Positions 52,422 through 63,020 of a DNA stretch of 64,000 bases are shown here, piece after piece. Made by a program: the position numbers and the translations under genes. The DNA is from Stenotrophomonas maltophilia (GTDB taxonomy: Bacteria > Pseudomonadota > Gammaproteobacteria > Xanthomonadales > Xanthomonadaceae). Where the stretch lies: contig NZ_CP154630.1 of the NCBI RefSeq assembly GCF_039555535.1, positions 3,671,001 to 3,735,000 of the forward strand, written 5' to 3'. Numbering within the stretch: the stretch's first letter is position 1; the number at the start of each line of letters is the position of its first letter. The notes below the pieces were generated by a model, which saw only the letters and a program-made list of their open reading frames with translations, did no database searches and was not told the origin of the DNA.

Positions 52422-53752
52422 GGTGCGTCTCCGTTGTCGTCCTGCTCGCCCCAGCGCGCGGCAATCGCCTGCGCCAGGTCCTGCGGTTCGCCGGCCACCA
52501 TGCCGGCAGCCACCACGGCCGTCGCCGCGGCGGGGTCGTAGCAGCCCTCGCCCACCTGGCCGGCCACCCAGGCACCGGCTGCGGCAAGGTCCAGTGCCGG
52601 CCCGACATGGGCCAGGTCGGCGCCGCTGAGCAGCACCAGCGCAGTATGTTCCGCCGGCAGCGCGGCCAGCGAGATACCCTGCGCATCGCTTAGGAAATGC
52701 AGGCCGTCGGCGGTCACGCTTACGCCGATGTCATCGGCCAGCACGTGCACCTCACCGGGGACGGCCCGCTGGCCGGCTTCGGCCAGCTGCACCGGCAACG
52801 GCGACACGCGTGCCATCTGCTTGACCAGGTTGCCGTAGCGGCCGCCATCCAGGCGCATGTGCACCAGCACCGGTACGCTCAGCGACGACGGCAGCGCGCC
52901 GAGCAGGCGGCGCAGCGCGTCCGGGCCACCAATGCCGGCCAGCACCAGCAGCGAGCCGGCACGTGCGCCCGCAGGCGCCGCAGCGTCCAGGTCCACCAGG
53001 CTGAGGTGATCGGTATCGAAGGATGGCAGCGGCGCTTCCACCGCGGCGCTGTGGCCGGTGGCCGCGGGTACGTCTGCCACGTCATCGACCAGCGACCACG
53101 CGGTGTGGTCGAAGGATACCGGCGGCGTAACCGGTGCGGCCGGCGTGGCGACCGGCTGCATCGGCGCTGCCTCCAGCGGCTCCGGCACGACCGGCTGCAG
53201 CGCGGCCAGTGCCTGCTCCAGCGCGATCGGTTCGTGCAGGTGCGCCGGTGGCGCATACAGGCTGTCCGCCGGCACTTCGTCCGCCCAGCTCAACGCCTGG
53301 TCCAGATGCGGCTGAAGCGCTTCTTCCCGTGGTGCCGGCGGCGGTGCCGGGTGACCCGGTTCCAGCTGCAGGGCGGGTTCGTCTTCCGCACCCGGCGGCA
53401 GCACCTGCTGGTGACCGTGCAGCTTGGCGGCCAGGTGGCGGCCCCAGCGCTGTGCCTCCCAACCATCACGGCGCGCCGCGAGTTCGGCCTCGTCGAAGAC
53501 CAGGGTCAGGCCCGGTGCGGACAGCACCGCTTCAAGCCGTTCCAGAGCATCCTCGATGGCCGCCTCCAGCGCGATCACCACGAACTGTGGACGCGCGTCC
53601 TGCAGGAGCTGAGGCTCCAGGACGTTCGGGTCGTCTTCCAGCACCAGCTGCACATCGGCGTGCGACAACGCTTCGCGCAGGCGCTCGCGCGCCGCGCCAG
53701 GGCGGGCCAGCAGGGCGACGGCCGGAGCCGCCTGGGCTTCACTCACGGACAC
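52418..53752 (-). CDS. chpB: CheB-like protein ChpB, degenerate methylesterase
   Basis: 444 residues. The C-terminal third (from about residue 270) aligns with the CheB methylesterase fold: LVLAGIGGPDALRRLLGALP, VPVLVHMRLDGG and VLLSGADLAHVGPALDLAAA. The catalytic Ser of GAST is replaced (L-A-G-I-G-G), and the Asp of GMGNDG is replaced (G-A-D-L-A-H-V-G). Only the His of HM is kept. The N-terminal part resembles a vestigial receiver (VALLARPGAARERLREALS) and is followed by a Pro-rich linker. It is therefore probably not an active esterase. It overlaps chpA by 14 bases. Confidence 0.85.
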   Translation of the reverse strand: MSVSEAQAAPAVALLARPGAARERLREALSHADVQLVLEDDPNVLEPQLLQDARPQFVVIALEAAIEDALERLEAVLSAPGLTLVFDEAELAARRDGWEAQRWGRHLAAKLHGHQQVLPPGAEDEPALQLEPGHPAPPPAPREEALQPHLDQALSWADEVPADSLYAPPAHLHEPIALEQALAALQPVVPEPLEAAPMQPVATPAAPVTPPVSFDHTAWSLVDDVADVPAATGHSAAVEAPLPSFDTDHLSLVDLDAAAPAGARAGSLLVLAGIGGPDALRRLLGALPSSLSVPVLVHMRLDGGRYGNLVKQMARVSPLPVQLAEAGQRAVPGEVHVLADDIGVSVTADGLHFLSDAQGISLAALPAEHTALVLLSGADLAHVGPALDLAAAGAWVAGQVGEGCYDPAAATAVVAAGMVAGEPQDLAQAIAARWGEQDDNGDAP

Positions 53753-56700
53753 GGGCGATCCCCAGCAGGTCGTACACGTTACGCATCAGGTCCAGCTCCT
53801 GGTACGGCTTGCCCAGGTAGCGCTGCACGCCGATCTCGAAGGCACGCTGGCGGTGCTTGTCGCCGCTGCGCGAGGTGATCATCACGATCGGCACGTCCTT
53901 GTAGCGCGGGTCGGCACGCATCGCGGTGGCAAGCTCGTAGCCATCCATGCGCGGCATCTCGATGTCCAGCAGCATCAGGTCGGGCACACGCTCTTCCAGG
54001 CGCTCCAGTGCTTCCACGCCGTCGCGGGCGACACTGACCTCGAAGTTGTGGCGTTCGAGGATGCGCCCGGTGACCTTGCGCATGGTCAGCGAGTCGTCCA
54101 CCACCATCACCAGCGGCACCTGGCGCTCCTGGCGCGGGGCGTTGGCCAGCACCGGCAGCGTCGGGTTGGCGAGGAAGCGGCGCACCAGCGGTGCCACGTC
54201 CAGGATCACCACCACGCGGCCATCGCCGGTGATGGTGGCGCCATAGATGCCCGGCACCGAAGCGATCTGCAGGCCGACCGGCTTGACCACGATTTCGCGG
54301 TTGCCCAGCACCTGGTCGATCGCCACGGCGGCACGCAGGTCACCCGCACGGACCAGCAGCAGCGGCACCTGGTCCTGGCCATCGGCACGCGCCGGAGCCT
54401 GCCCGACCAGGCTGCCGAGGTCGTACAGCGGATAGTCCTCGCCGCTGTAGCGATAGCTGCTGTCGGCCGCTTCGAAACGCTCGCGCGACAGGCGGCCGAT
54501 GCCACTGACCGAGGCGACCGGCACCGCAAAGGTGGTTTCGCCGATCTGCACGAACACCGCCTGGGTGACGGCCAGCGTCTGCGGCAGGCGCAGGGTGAAG
54601 CGCACGCCCTGGCCACGCACCGACTGGATGTCGACCGAACCACCCAGCTGGCGCACTTCGTTGCGCACCACGTCCATGCCCACGCCTCGGCCTGCCAGCT
54701 GGCTGACCTGGTCGGCGGTGGTGAAACCGGAGGCGAAGATCAGGTTGTCCAGTTCCTGCTCGTTCGGCTGCGCATCGGCGGCCAGCAGGCCACGGTCGAT
54801 GGCGCGGCGGCGGATCGCTTCGCGGTCCAGGCCGGCACCGTCGTCAGCCACTTCCAGCACGATCTCCGAGCCTTCGCGGTGCAGGCGGATGGCGATCTCG
54901 CCCTCCTCCGGCTTGCCAGCGGCGCGGCGCTGTTCCGGCGCTTCCAGGCCATGGGCCACGGAGTTGCGCAGCATGTGCTCCAGCGGCGCGACCATGCGAT
55001 CGAGGACGTTGCGGTCCAGTTCGCCGTGAGTGCCTTCCAAGGTCAGGTGGACCTGCTTGCCGGTATCCATGCCGGATTGGCGGACCACGCGGCGCAGGCG
55101 CGGCACCAGGCCATCGAACGGCACCATGCGCGCACGCATCAGGCCGTCCTGCAGTTCCGAGCTGACGCGCGACTGCTGCTGCAACAGCGAATCGTACTGG
55201 CGCGACAGATCGTCCAGCACGCCCTGCAGGCCGCCAAGGTCGGCAGCGGACTCGTTCAGCGCACGGCTGAGCTGCTGCAGGGTGGAGAAACGGTCCAGTT
55301 CCAGCGGATCGAACTTCTGGTCAGCCTGGTCCTGCTCGCGCTGGTAGCGGGCGACGATCTGCGCCTCGGTTTCCAGGTCGAGGCGGCGCAGCTGGTCGCG
55401 AAGACGCGCATTGGTGCGCTCCAGTTCGCCCATGGCGCCACGGAAGGCGCCGAGCTGCTGTTCCAGGCGCGAACGGTAGATCGCCACTTCACCGGCGTGG
55501 TTGACCAGGCGGTCGAGCAGGTCGGCGCGCACGCGCACCTGTTCCTGCTGCGGACGGGCCGACGGGTCTTCGTCGGCCACGCCTTCGGCCGGCAGCGGTG
55601 CCGACAGCGGGGCATCGGCCGGCGACGCCAGCGGGCCCTCAGCCTGTGCCGGCACAGCCTCGGCCTCGCTGGCCGCACGCGCGGCCACAGCGGCCGCCGC
55701 GATATCGGTGGTGGTGCGGACCTCGAAGGCCTCCACCAGATCCTGTGCGGGCTCCACCACGCGGTGGGCACCGGTGCGCGTGAGCAGCTGGTGCAGACGG
55801 TCGAAGCCGCGCTCCAGCAGCTGCACGTCGCGGCGTTCGATCTCGGTGCGACCGGCCGCCACGGCTTCCAGCAGGGATTCGATGCTGTGGCCCAGATCGC
55901 CGATGGCATTGATGCCGGCCATGCGTGCGCCACCCTTCAGGGTGTGCAGGTCACGCTGCAGGCCGGCCAGTACCTCTCGATCCTGCGGCGCATCGCGCAG
56001 TTCGCTGATCAGGCCGTCGCAGTGGTCAAGCAGATCCTTGCCTTCCTCGACGAAGATGTCGACCAGCTCGCGGTCATAAACACTGAAATCGAGCGCATCG
56101 GCGCCGTCCGCGTTGTCTTCCAGAGCGGAGGCTTCTTCGTGGAGCGGGGAACGCGCCACGGCGCCGGCCTCGACATCGGCCTGGACCTCGCCCTGCCCCG
56201 GTGCATCTTCCAGTTCGAAGAACCGCACCGGCTCGGCGGAGGCCTGCAGTGCTTCGGTCGCGCTCACCTCATTCACCGTCGCCGGGGACGGCTGATCGGC
56301 GCTCTCTCCTTCGCCGACCGCCGCCTCCCCGCCGACGTCCGCATCCTCGGCAAAGGCTTCCGCCTCGCCCGGCGCGAGTTCGCTGGCCTGGAGGCCGAGC
56401 ACGGGCCATTGCCCGTCGTCGTCCAGGGTCTGCTCTTCGTCGATCACGTGCAGGCCGGCCTCGAGCGCGGCTGCCAGCGTGACCGGTTCTGCAAAACCCG
56501 GCGCAGCCATTTCATCCTGCAGGCTCGACAGCTCGCTGTCGAGTGGCAGTGCAGCAGCGTCGTCATCGAGGCTGGCGTCGGCATCGCCCAGGTCAGCGGA
56601 CATCGACGTATTCAGGTCGATTGCGTCAACCTCCACGGACACCGGCATCTCATCGGCGTCGCGGTCATCCACCGGCAGCGCGCGGGCGTCGAGGTAGGGC

Positions 56701-59700
56701 GACAGGTCGTCCGCGGCGGTCAGATCGGCCTCCGCGACCGGCGTCGCTGCGGCGTCCACGTCGGTCGTCGCAACAACCGGCTCGCCCTCGACGGGCTGGA
56801 TCGATTCAATCGATCCGATGTCCTCGGCGATGGCTTCGCCTTCACCCGGTACCAATGGCCATCCGGCATCGAAGTATCGCGACAGATCATCGCTGCCGGT
56901 CAATTCGCCGACATCGAGGCCTGTGCCGATCGCGCCCGCGGTCCCGGCGGCCTGCACATCGGCGGCAAGCGGTTCCAGCTCGGGCCCGGCAGGTTCGATC
57001 CCGGGCGCAGCAGCTTCGAACGCAGGACCAGTCTCCCCGGCCTCCAGCGCCAGATCCTCGTCGTCGGCCTCCAGCCCGACCATCGGCCAGCGCGCTTCCG
57101 GCAGTTCACCGGCCAGCGCCTGCAGGCGCTGCACCAGCGCTTCCTGCGGGGTGATGCGCGGCTGTTCGGCCTGCAGCGCTTCCATGGTCGCGGTGATCGC
57201 CTGCGCGGTCGCATCCAGCGCAGCCACGCCCTCGTCGCCCGGCACCACGTCTGCAGCCAGCGCACGCTTGATGTAGGACTCGGCACCGCCGGTAACGGCA
57301 GTGATTTCCGGCACTTCGGTCATCGCGAAGGCGCCGTTCATGGTGTGCACCGCGCGCAGCAGCGCGTCGCTGACCGGCTGCGGCGCCTGCTGCGCCGAGC
57401 GCAGCCAGTCCTGCAGGGTCGCCTGGTGGACTTCCACTTCGGCTTCCAGGATCTCGCGCAGTACGCTGTCGATGTTGGCCGGCGTGCCCAGTGCTTCGGG
57501 CGCCGGGTCCGCATCGGCTTCAGCCTCCACCGACGCCATTGCTTCGGCTTCGAGGATGCGGCTGATCTCGTCCTCGCCATCGACTTCGACCACCGGTGCG
57601 GCGGGAGCAGCCGCAACCGGCAGCGGTACGTAATAGGTTTCCTCACCCGCGCCGACGCGATCGGCAATGGCCTGCATCGCCTGCAGGTCCAAGCTGATCC
57701 GCTGGCCATGGCGCAGAGCGGCGTTCAGCTGCGGCAGCGCGGCATGCGCGTTGTCGACCATGGCCAGCACGGCTGGCGTCGCCGGGCGGCTGCCGTCGAG
57801 CACGCGGTTGAGCATGCCCTCGATCTTCCACGCGAATTCACCCAGGGTGCGTGCACCGACCAGTCGGCCACTGCCCTTGAGCGTGTGGAAGATGCGGCGG
57901 ATAGGACGCAGACGGTCCATGTTGTCCGGCTGCATGCGCCATGCCGGCAGCAACGTACCGAGGTTGGCCAGTTCGTCGTCGAACTCTTCCAGGAACACCT
58001 CGCGGATGTCCTCGTCGATGTTCTCGGCATCGTCGTCGAAGCCCGCCTCGAAGCCGGCTTCTGTACCTTCCGCGTCGCCCACGGCGACCGGCGCTTGCGC
58101 ATCGGCCGGCGTTGGGGTCGCCTGCGGATTGAAGTCCGCGGCCGCAGCGCTCAGCTCGGCAAAGAACTGCGCGTCGGCTTCGCTGAAATCAATCGGCGCG
58201 ATGGTGTCGATGTCGATCACCGACACCGCCGCTGCCGGCGCATCGGCAAGCGACGCGGGCGCTTCCACCGGCACATCCACAGGGGTGATGTCCGGTTCTG
58301 CGGCAACAGGGTTCTCTTCCACCACCACAGGGGCGGTGGCATCGACGCTCTCCAGCAACGGATGCAGCCCGGCAGCGTCGTCCAGCGACAACGTTTCCAT
58401 CGCGTGCAGCGAGAGCACATCGTCGGCGTTATCCAGCGAGTCGGCGTCGAAACGGAACACCACGTCGTCGCTTGCAGAAACCGCATCATGCTCGGCGGCC
58501 ACCGGGTCGAACACCGGTGCGGCATGCGTGCCGGTCTCGATGGACAGCGTCGCGTCGGCGGCGTCTTCGACGTCCAGGCCAGCCGTTGCACTGGACTGCA
58601 CCGGCAGCGTCCACTGCGTGGCGGCCCCCTGCCCTGCATCGACCTGTTCGAAACTGACCGGATCGAAGCTGGCAAACGTCGGGCTGCGCTCATCGTCCGC
58701 TGGTGCGAGCGGATCGGCCTCCGGATGGAACGGTGCCAGATCCCATTGCGGGACCTCGGGCGCCGGTGCACTGGAAGCAGCAAAGACCAGCGGTGCATCC
58801 GCCTCGTCATGCAGCGACAGCGGCGCGGAGGCGTCGGACCCCAGCCCACCGAACATCAGGCTGTTGTCGACCGCCGCCGTCGAAGGCGTGGCCGGTGGCG
58901 GATCGAAGGTGAAGTCCGGCAGCGGTACCGGCACCTCACCGGGTGCCGGTGCCGCCGACTGTACCGGGATCTCGATGTGCTCCGGCTGCAGTGCCGTGGC
59001 CAGCAGCGAAACCGGCTCACGCTCGATGGCCTGCGGCGCAAACAGTGCCGGCTCGCCCGCATCGCGGTCCGGCAGCGGCCAGTAGCGCAGCGCCTCGAGG
59101 CTGCTGCGGGTGATGTCGAGGATGTCCTCGCGGCCCGGACGACGGTCGCGCAGGGCTTCCAGGTAGTACTCCAGGCTGGCCATGGCGTCGGCCAGGGTGT
59201 CCAGCTGGCGGCCGCTCGGCACGCGCTGGCGGCCAATCAGCTCGGCCTCGATGTACTGCTGCACACCGCGCAGGTAGTCGGCAGCGGTACCCAGGTCGAG
59301 CATGCGCAGCGCGCCGGAGACGTCGCCCAGCAGGCGCGGCACGTCCTGCAGCTCAGCGTGGTGCCAGCCGGTTTCGATGAACGCGACGAAATGCTCGCGG
59401 GCGGCGGCGAAGTTGGCGATGGCCTCATGGGCCAGTACCTCTACCGTGCGCCGGTTCTCCACTGCGCTCGGATCGTCCTCGCCACTGCCGCCGGCGCCCA
59501 GATGGGCGACCTGGTCATCCAGCGAGGCATCCACGTAGAGCAGCGCACCGGCGATATCCAGCAGCAGGTTCTCATCGATCTGCTGGCGGCCTTCGACCAC
59601 GCCACGCAGTGCATCACGCTGCTGCACGACCACGCCGCGGGCCACGCCCAGGCCCATCATGCCCAGCGTATCGGCCACCGCGCCCAGTTCATTGGCCTGG

Positions 59701-60311
59701 GTCTGCAGCTGTTCCGGCGCACCGCCGGTACGCAGGTGCAGGTCCAGTGCGTCCTTGATGCGCAGCAGTTCTTCCTTCACCGCGCTGCCAACGGTGTCGA
59801 GCAGTTCGCGGTTGCGCCCGCTCAGACTGCCACGCGCATGGTCCAGTTCGGCCTCGGTGGCGGTGACGCTGTCCGGCGCGAACGCCAGCAGCACGCTGTC
59901 ATGCACGCCTTCCTCGCCACGCGCGGCGCGGATCTCGTTGAGCAACGGCATCAACACGATCGGAATGTCGCGATGACCGTTCTGCAGGCGCTCCAGGTAG
60001 TCGGGCAGCAGCACGCTGCCGCGCATCAGGGTCGCGCAGGCTTCATCCCGGTCCGCCACGCCACCGGCGCCGATGGCATGGGCCAGCTGTTCAAGCTCCT
60101 CGGCCACCATCGCCGGCGCGTACAGCTCGACCATGCGCAGGGTGCCCTGCACCTGGTGCAGGTAGCCGGCGCAGATGCGCATGCGGCTGGCATCGCTCGG
60201 GTCTTCCGCGTAGTACTCGACCTCGTTGCGCACCTGGCGCAGGGTCTCGTCCAGCTCGGGCTTGACCCAGCCCAGCGCTGCATGGCTCATCGCATCGCGC
60301 AGACTGCTCAT
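53739..60311 (-). CDS. chpA: ChpA/PilL: multi-Hpt CheA-type kinase of type IV pilus signalling
   Basis: 2190 residues. It is the central histidine kinase of the pilus chemosensory system. Visible Hpt motifs: YLHQVQGTLRMVE (near 52, lacking the usual K), IFHTLKGSGRLVG (808), VHTMNGAFAM (990, N for K) and LHTLKGGARMAG (1457). Long acidic linkers rich in Ala/Asp separate them. The kinase has the dimer region, LEHMLRNSVAHGLE (1781), VADDGAGLDRE and GRGVGMDVV, then a CheW domain and a C-terminal receiver (LLLDIEMPRMDGY, Asp near 2117; end YLGKPYQELDLM). At least two Hpt sites look competent. ATG 60311 has GGAG seven bases upstream; the open frame extends 64 residues further without similarity. Confidence 0.95.
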   Translation of the reverse strand: MSSLRDAMSHAALGWVKPELDETLRQVRNEVEYYAEDPSDASRMRICAGYLHQVQGTLRMVELYAPAMVAEELEQLAHAIGAGGVADRDEACATLMRGSVLLPDYLERLQNGHRDIPIVLMPLLNEIRAARGEEGVHDSVLLAFAPDSVTATEAELDHARGSLSGRNRELLDTVGSAVKEELLRIKDALDLHLRTGGAPEQLQTQANELGAVADTLGMMGLGVARGVVVQQRDALRGVVEGRQQIDENLLLDIAGALLYVDASLDDQVAHLGAGGSGEDDPSAVENRRTVEVLAHEAIANFAAAREHFVAFIETGWHHAELQDVPRLLGDVSGALRMLDLGTAADYLRGVQQYIEAELIGRQRVPSGRQLDTLADAMASLEYYLEALRDRRPGREDILDITRSSLEALRYWPLPDRDAGEPALFAPQAIEREPVSLLATALQPEHIEIPVQSAAPAPGEVPVPLPDFTFDPPPATPSTAAVDNSLMFGGLGSDASAPLSLHDEADAPLVFAASSAPAPEVPQWDLAPFHPEADPLAPADDERSPTFASFDPVSFEQVDAGQGAATQWTLPVQSSATAGLDVEDAADATLSIETGTHAAPVFDPVAAEHDAVSASDDVVFRFDADSLDNADDVLSLHAMETLSLDDAAGLHPLLESVDATAPVVVEENPVAAEPDITPVDVPVEAPASLADAPAAAVSVIDIDTIAPIDFSEADAQFFAELSAAAADFNPQATPTPADAQAPVAVGDAEGTEAGFEAGFDDDAENIDEDIREVFLEEFDDELANLGTLLPAWRMQPDNMDRLRPIRRIFHTLKGSGRLVGARTLGEFAWKIEGMLNRVLDGSRPATPAVLAMVDNAHAALPQLNAALRHGQRISLDLQAMQAIADRVGAGEETYYVPLPVAAAPAAPVVEVDGEDEISRILEAEAMASVEAEADADPAPEALGTPANIDSVLREILEAEVEVHQATLQDWLRSAQQAPQPVSDALLRAVHTMNGAFAMTEVPEITAVTGGAESYIKRALAADVVPGDEGVAALDATAQAITATMEALQAEQPRITPQEALVQRLQALAGELPEARWPMVGLEADDEDLALEAGETGPAFEAAAPGIEPAGPELEPLAADVQAAGTAGAIGTGLDVGELTGSDDLSRYFDAGWPLVPGEGEAIAEDIGSIESIQPVEGEPVVATTDVDAAATPVAEADLTAADDLSPYLDARALPVDDRDADEMPVSVEVDAIDLNTSMSADLGDADASLDDDAAALPLDSELSSLQDEMAAPGFAEPVTLAAALEAGLHVIDEEQTLDDDGQWPVLGLQASELAPGEAEAFAEDADVGGEAAVGEGESADQPSPATVNEVSATEALQASAEPVRFFELEDAPGQGEVQADVEAGAVARSPLHEEASALEDNADGADALDFSVYDRELVDIFVEEGKDLLDHCDGLISELRDAPQDREVLAGLQRDLHTLKGGARMAGINAIGDLGHSIESLLEAVAAGRTEIERRDVQLLERGFDRLHQLLTRTGAHRVVEPAQDLVEAFEVRTTTDIAAAAVAARAASEAEAVPAQAEGPLASPADAPLSAPLPAEGVADEDPSARPQQEQVRVRADLLDRLVNHAGEVAIYRSRLEQQLGAFRGAMGELERTNARLRDQLRRLDLETEAQIVARYQREQDQADQKFDPLELDRFSTLQQLSRALNESAADLGGLQGVLDDLSRQYDSLLQQQSRVSSELQDGLMRARMVPFDGLVPRLRRVVRQSGMDTGKQVHLTLEGTHGELDRNVLDRMVAPLEHMLRNSVAHGLEAPEQRRAAGKPEEGEIAIRLHREGSEIVLEVADDGAGLDREAIRRRAIDRGLLAADAQPNEQELDNLIFASGFTTADQVSQLAGRGVGMDVVRNEVRQLGGSVDIQSVRGQGVRFTLRLPQTLAVTQAVFVQIGETTFAVPVASVSGIGRLSRERFEAADSSYRYSGEDYPLYDLGSLVGQAPARADGQDQVPLLLVRAGDLRAAVAIDQVLGNREIVVKPVGLQIASVPGIYGATITGDGRVVVILDVAPLVRRFLANPTLPVLANAPRQERQVPLVMVVDDSLTMRKVTGRILERHNFEVSVARDGVEALERLEERVPDLMLLDIEMPRMDGYELATAMRADPRYKDVPIVMITSRSGDKHRQRAFEIGVQRYLGKPYQELDLMRNVYDLLGIARVRE

Positions 60312-60411
60312 GGACGCGCTCCGTTCGCCGCCGCGCGGAAGCCGCGCGAGTTCTGGCGTGGGGAATGGAAATGCTTCATCGACTGGTTCCTTGCTCGCCG
60401 CCCTGCCCGCG

Positions 60412-62448
60412 TCACGCCGGCAGCTTGAAGTCGGCGACCGAACGACGCAGGTCGGCCGCCAGTTGCGCGAGGTGGCCGATCGATTCGGCGGTCTGCCCGG
60501 CACCCTGCGAGGTCTGGCCGGTGATCTGCCGGATCACGCCCATGGTGCGGGTGATGTCCGAGGCCGCGGCCGACTGCTGCTGGGCGGCGATGGAGATGTT
60601 CTTGATGAGGGTGTTCAGTGCATTGGACACGCGCTCGATTTCGGTCAGCGCGGTGCCGGCGTCCTCGGCCAGGCGTGCACCGGACACCACTTCGGCGGTG
60701 GTCTGTTCCATCGAGGTGACCGCTTCGTTGGTATCGGCCTGAATGGCCTGCACCAGGTTCTCGATGCGTCGGGTCGCACCCGAGGTGCGTTCTGCCAGGC
60801 GCTGCACTTCGTCGGCCACGACCGCGAAACCGCGACCCGCTTCACCGGCCGAAGCCGCCTGCACCGCCGCGTTCAACGCCAGGATGTTGGTCTGCTCGGA
60901 AATGTCGTTGATCAGTTCCACGATCGAGCCGATTTCCTGCGACGACTCGCCCAGGCGCTTGATGCGCTTGGAGGTTTCCTGGATCTGGTCGCGGATCTGG
61001 TCCATGCCCTGGATGGTCTCGCGCACCACGCCGGCACCCTCGGCGGCGATCACCACCGAGCGCTGTGCCACGTCGGCCGATTCGGCCGAGTTGCGCGACA
61101 CCTGCTCGATGCTCGCCGCGATTTCGCCGATGCGGTCCGACGCCGAGGTGATCTGGTTGGCCTGGTGGCCCGCCGCCTCTGCCAGCTGCATGGCGGTGGC
61201 CTGGGTTTCCTGGGTGGACAGCGCGACCTTGGCCGAGGTGTCGTTGATGGTGGTCACCAGGTGGCGCAGCTCGTCGACCGCGTAATTGATTGCGTCCGCG
61301 ATCGCGCCCGTCATGTCCTCGGTCACCGAGGCCTTCACCGTCAGGTCACCCTCACCGAGCGAGGAAATTTCGTCCAGCAGCCGCATGATCGCCTGCTGGT
61401 TGCGGCTGTTGAATTCCACCTGGGTCTGGTAACGCAGTTCCTGCTCGCGCGAGCGGCTGCGCACGTTGGTGGAGACAAAGCCGATGATCGCGATCAGCGA
61501 CAGCGCACCGGACACCACGCCGATCCAGAAATTCGGGAACAGGCGGGTATCGGACACCGAACCGAACGAGGAGAACGCCTCGAACAGCTTGCGGCTATCG
61601 TCCAGCATGTGCGCCGAACCCTGGCCCAGCGCGGTGGCCGCCGACTGCGCGGCGAACAGCTGGCGCGAGCTGGCCAGGATCGCGTCGGCGTCCTGCTTCA
61701 TCGCCTGCCACTTCTGCTGCGACTGCTCCAGCGCGGCGACGGCAGCGGCACCGCGCACGGCGGTGATGCCCAGTTCCTCGTTGCCGTTGCGCAGGCCGTC
61801 GAGCACCTGCGAGAACACGGTGATGTCACGCGCCAGCGCGTCACCGGCGGTGGCCGCGGCGCTGCCACCGGCACGCATTTCGGTCACGCGGCGGGCCATC
61901 GAACCGGCCACCACCACCTGCTGCAGTGCGCTGTACACCTGCGCCGACGGAGCACCCGAGGCTGACATCGCGCGCACCAGCTCGTTCAGCTGGGCCTGCA
62001 GGCCCGGCACCGCGCCGGTGAAGTTGTTGGCGTTGCCGGCCAGGGCCAGCACCGCCGGCTCGCTGGCCACCAGCTGCCCGGCCTGCTTGCCCAGCGGCGC
62101 CCAGGTTTCACCCAGCGTGGTGATCGCGCCGGATACGCCCGGCTCCTTGCCGTAGCGTCCCTGCAGGGTCGACACGTTCTGTTCGATCGCATTGCGGGTC
62201 GCCTTGAAGGCGGTGAACGCCTGCGCGTTGCCGCCGACGGCATCACGGCCCTGGTTGGCCAGCTGCTGCGACAGCACCTGCAGGTCGGCAGCCTTGGAGC
62301 CGGCGTCGGCCAGGCGGCTGCCCTGCCAGGTGGCGACGCCGGTGTTGACCCCGAACAGGATCATCGATGCCAGCAGCAGGAACAGCCAGAGGTTGCTGCC
62401 GCCCAGCCGCAGCTTGCCGGATTTGGTGGCGTCCGAAGCAGTACTCAT
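60412..62448 (-). CDS. pilJ: Methyl-accepting chemotaxis protein PilJ
   Basis: 678 residues. Two membrane helices ([20 protein letters not shown], near residue 20-40; [19 protein letters not shown], near 315-335) frame a periplasmic sensor. A HAMP-like linker and the coiled-coil signalling domain follow, with the conserved tip [20 protein letters not shown] and [19 protein letters not shown]. PilJ receives the signal for the ChpA kinase in twitching motility. The usual reader of methylation, PilK, is missing from this cluster. Ends 100 bases before chpA. Confidence 0.95.
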   Translation of the reverse strand: MSTASDATKSGKLRLGGSNLWLFLLLASMILFGVNTGVATWQGSRLADAGSKAADLQVLSQQLANQGRDAVGGNAQAFTAFKATRNAIEQNVSTLQGRYGKEPGVSGAITTLGETWAPLGKQAGQLVASEPAVLALAGNANNFTGAVPGLQAQLNELVRAMSASGAPSAQVYSALQQVVVAGSMARRVTEMRAGGSAAATAGDALARDITVFSQVLDGLRNGNEELGITAVRGAAAVAALEQSQQKWQAMKQDADAILASSRQLFAAQSAATALGQGSAHMLDDSRKLFEAFSSFGSVSDTRLFPNFWIGVVSGALSLIAIIGFVSTNVRSRSREQELRYQTQVEFNSRNQQAIMRLLDEISSLGEGDLTVKASVTEDMTGAIADAINYAVDELRHLVTTINDTSAKVALSTQETQATAMQLAEAAGHQANQITSASDRIGEIAASIEQVSRNSAESADVAQRSVVIAAEGAGVVRETIQGMDQIRDQIQETSKRIKRLGESSQEIGSIVELINDISEQTNILALNAAVQAASAGEAGRGFAVVADEVQRLAERTSGATRRIENLVQAIQADTNEAVTSMEQTTAEVVSGARLAEDAGTALTEIERVSNALNTLIKNISIAAQQQSAAASDITRTMGVIRQITGQTSQGAGQTAESIGHLAQLAADLRRSVADFKLPA

Positions 62449-62489
62449 CGTTCAACCTCGATCTTCAATGCAGGGGGCGGTGCCCGGCC

Positions 62490-63020
62490 TCAGGCCGCGG
62501 CTTGCCGGAATTCAGGGGTGCGCGACAGCAGCGAGAGCGAGAACACGCCCCAGTCATGGCCGTCGGCGTGGAAGGCGCGATCGACGAAATGGCCGTAGCG
62601 CCCTTCGGCCAGCATGCCGGCTTCGATCTGCTGGTCCAGTTCAAAGCTGCGCTGGCCGAACAGTTCATCGATGGTCAGCGCGACGTCGCCACCGGCCTGG
62701 CGCATGATCAGCACGCGCTGGCCTTCCTGCTGCACGGTACGCGTGCCTTCCAGGAAGTACTTCAGGTCGACCACCGGGAACAGGTTGCCGCGCAGGTTGC
62801 CCACGCCCAGCAGCCACGGCTGGGCGCACGGCACCGGGGTGACCGGCGGCATCGGCACGATCTCCACCACTTCGCGGAAATCGGACACCAGCCGGCGCTG
62901 GCCGACGCGGTACCCCACGCCACGCCAGAGATCCTGCGCGAACTGCCGTTCGGGCAGCTGCACCGCGTGGGCCAGGCTGCGCCGTTCGTAGGCTTCGAGG
63001 ATGTCGAAGGGCGAGCGCAT
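62490..63020 (-). CDS. pilI: CheW-like adaptor PilI
   Basis: 176 residues, a CheW domain with GVGYRVGQRRLVSDFREVVE, WLLGVGNLRGNLFPVVDLKY and VALTIDELFGQRSF. PilI couples the PilJ receptor to the ChpA kinase. Its ATG overlaps the pilH stop by one base (TGATG), and pilJ follows after 41 bases. Confidence 0.94.
   Translation of the reverse strand: MRSPFDILEAYERRSLAHAVQLPERQFAQDLWRGVGYRVGQRRLVSDFREVVEIVPMPPVTPVPCAQPWLLGVGNLRGNLFPVVDLKYFLEGTRTVQQEGQRVLIMRQAGGDVALTIDELFGQRSFELDQQIEAGMLAEGRYGHFVDRAFHADGHDWGVFSLSLLSRTPEFRQAAA

Noticed and set aside
53853..60428. An open frame of about 2190 codons on the plus strand opposite chpA
   Set aside because: It mirrors the chpA frame in GC-rich DNA, is rich in Arg/His/Gln with no domain, and conflicts with the clearly conserved Hpt, kinase and receiver motifs of chpA.
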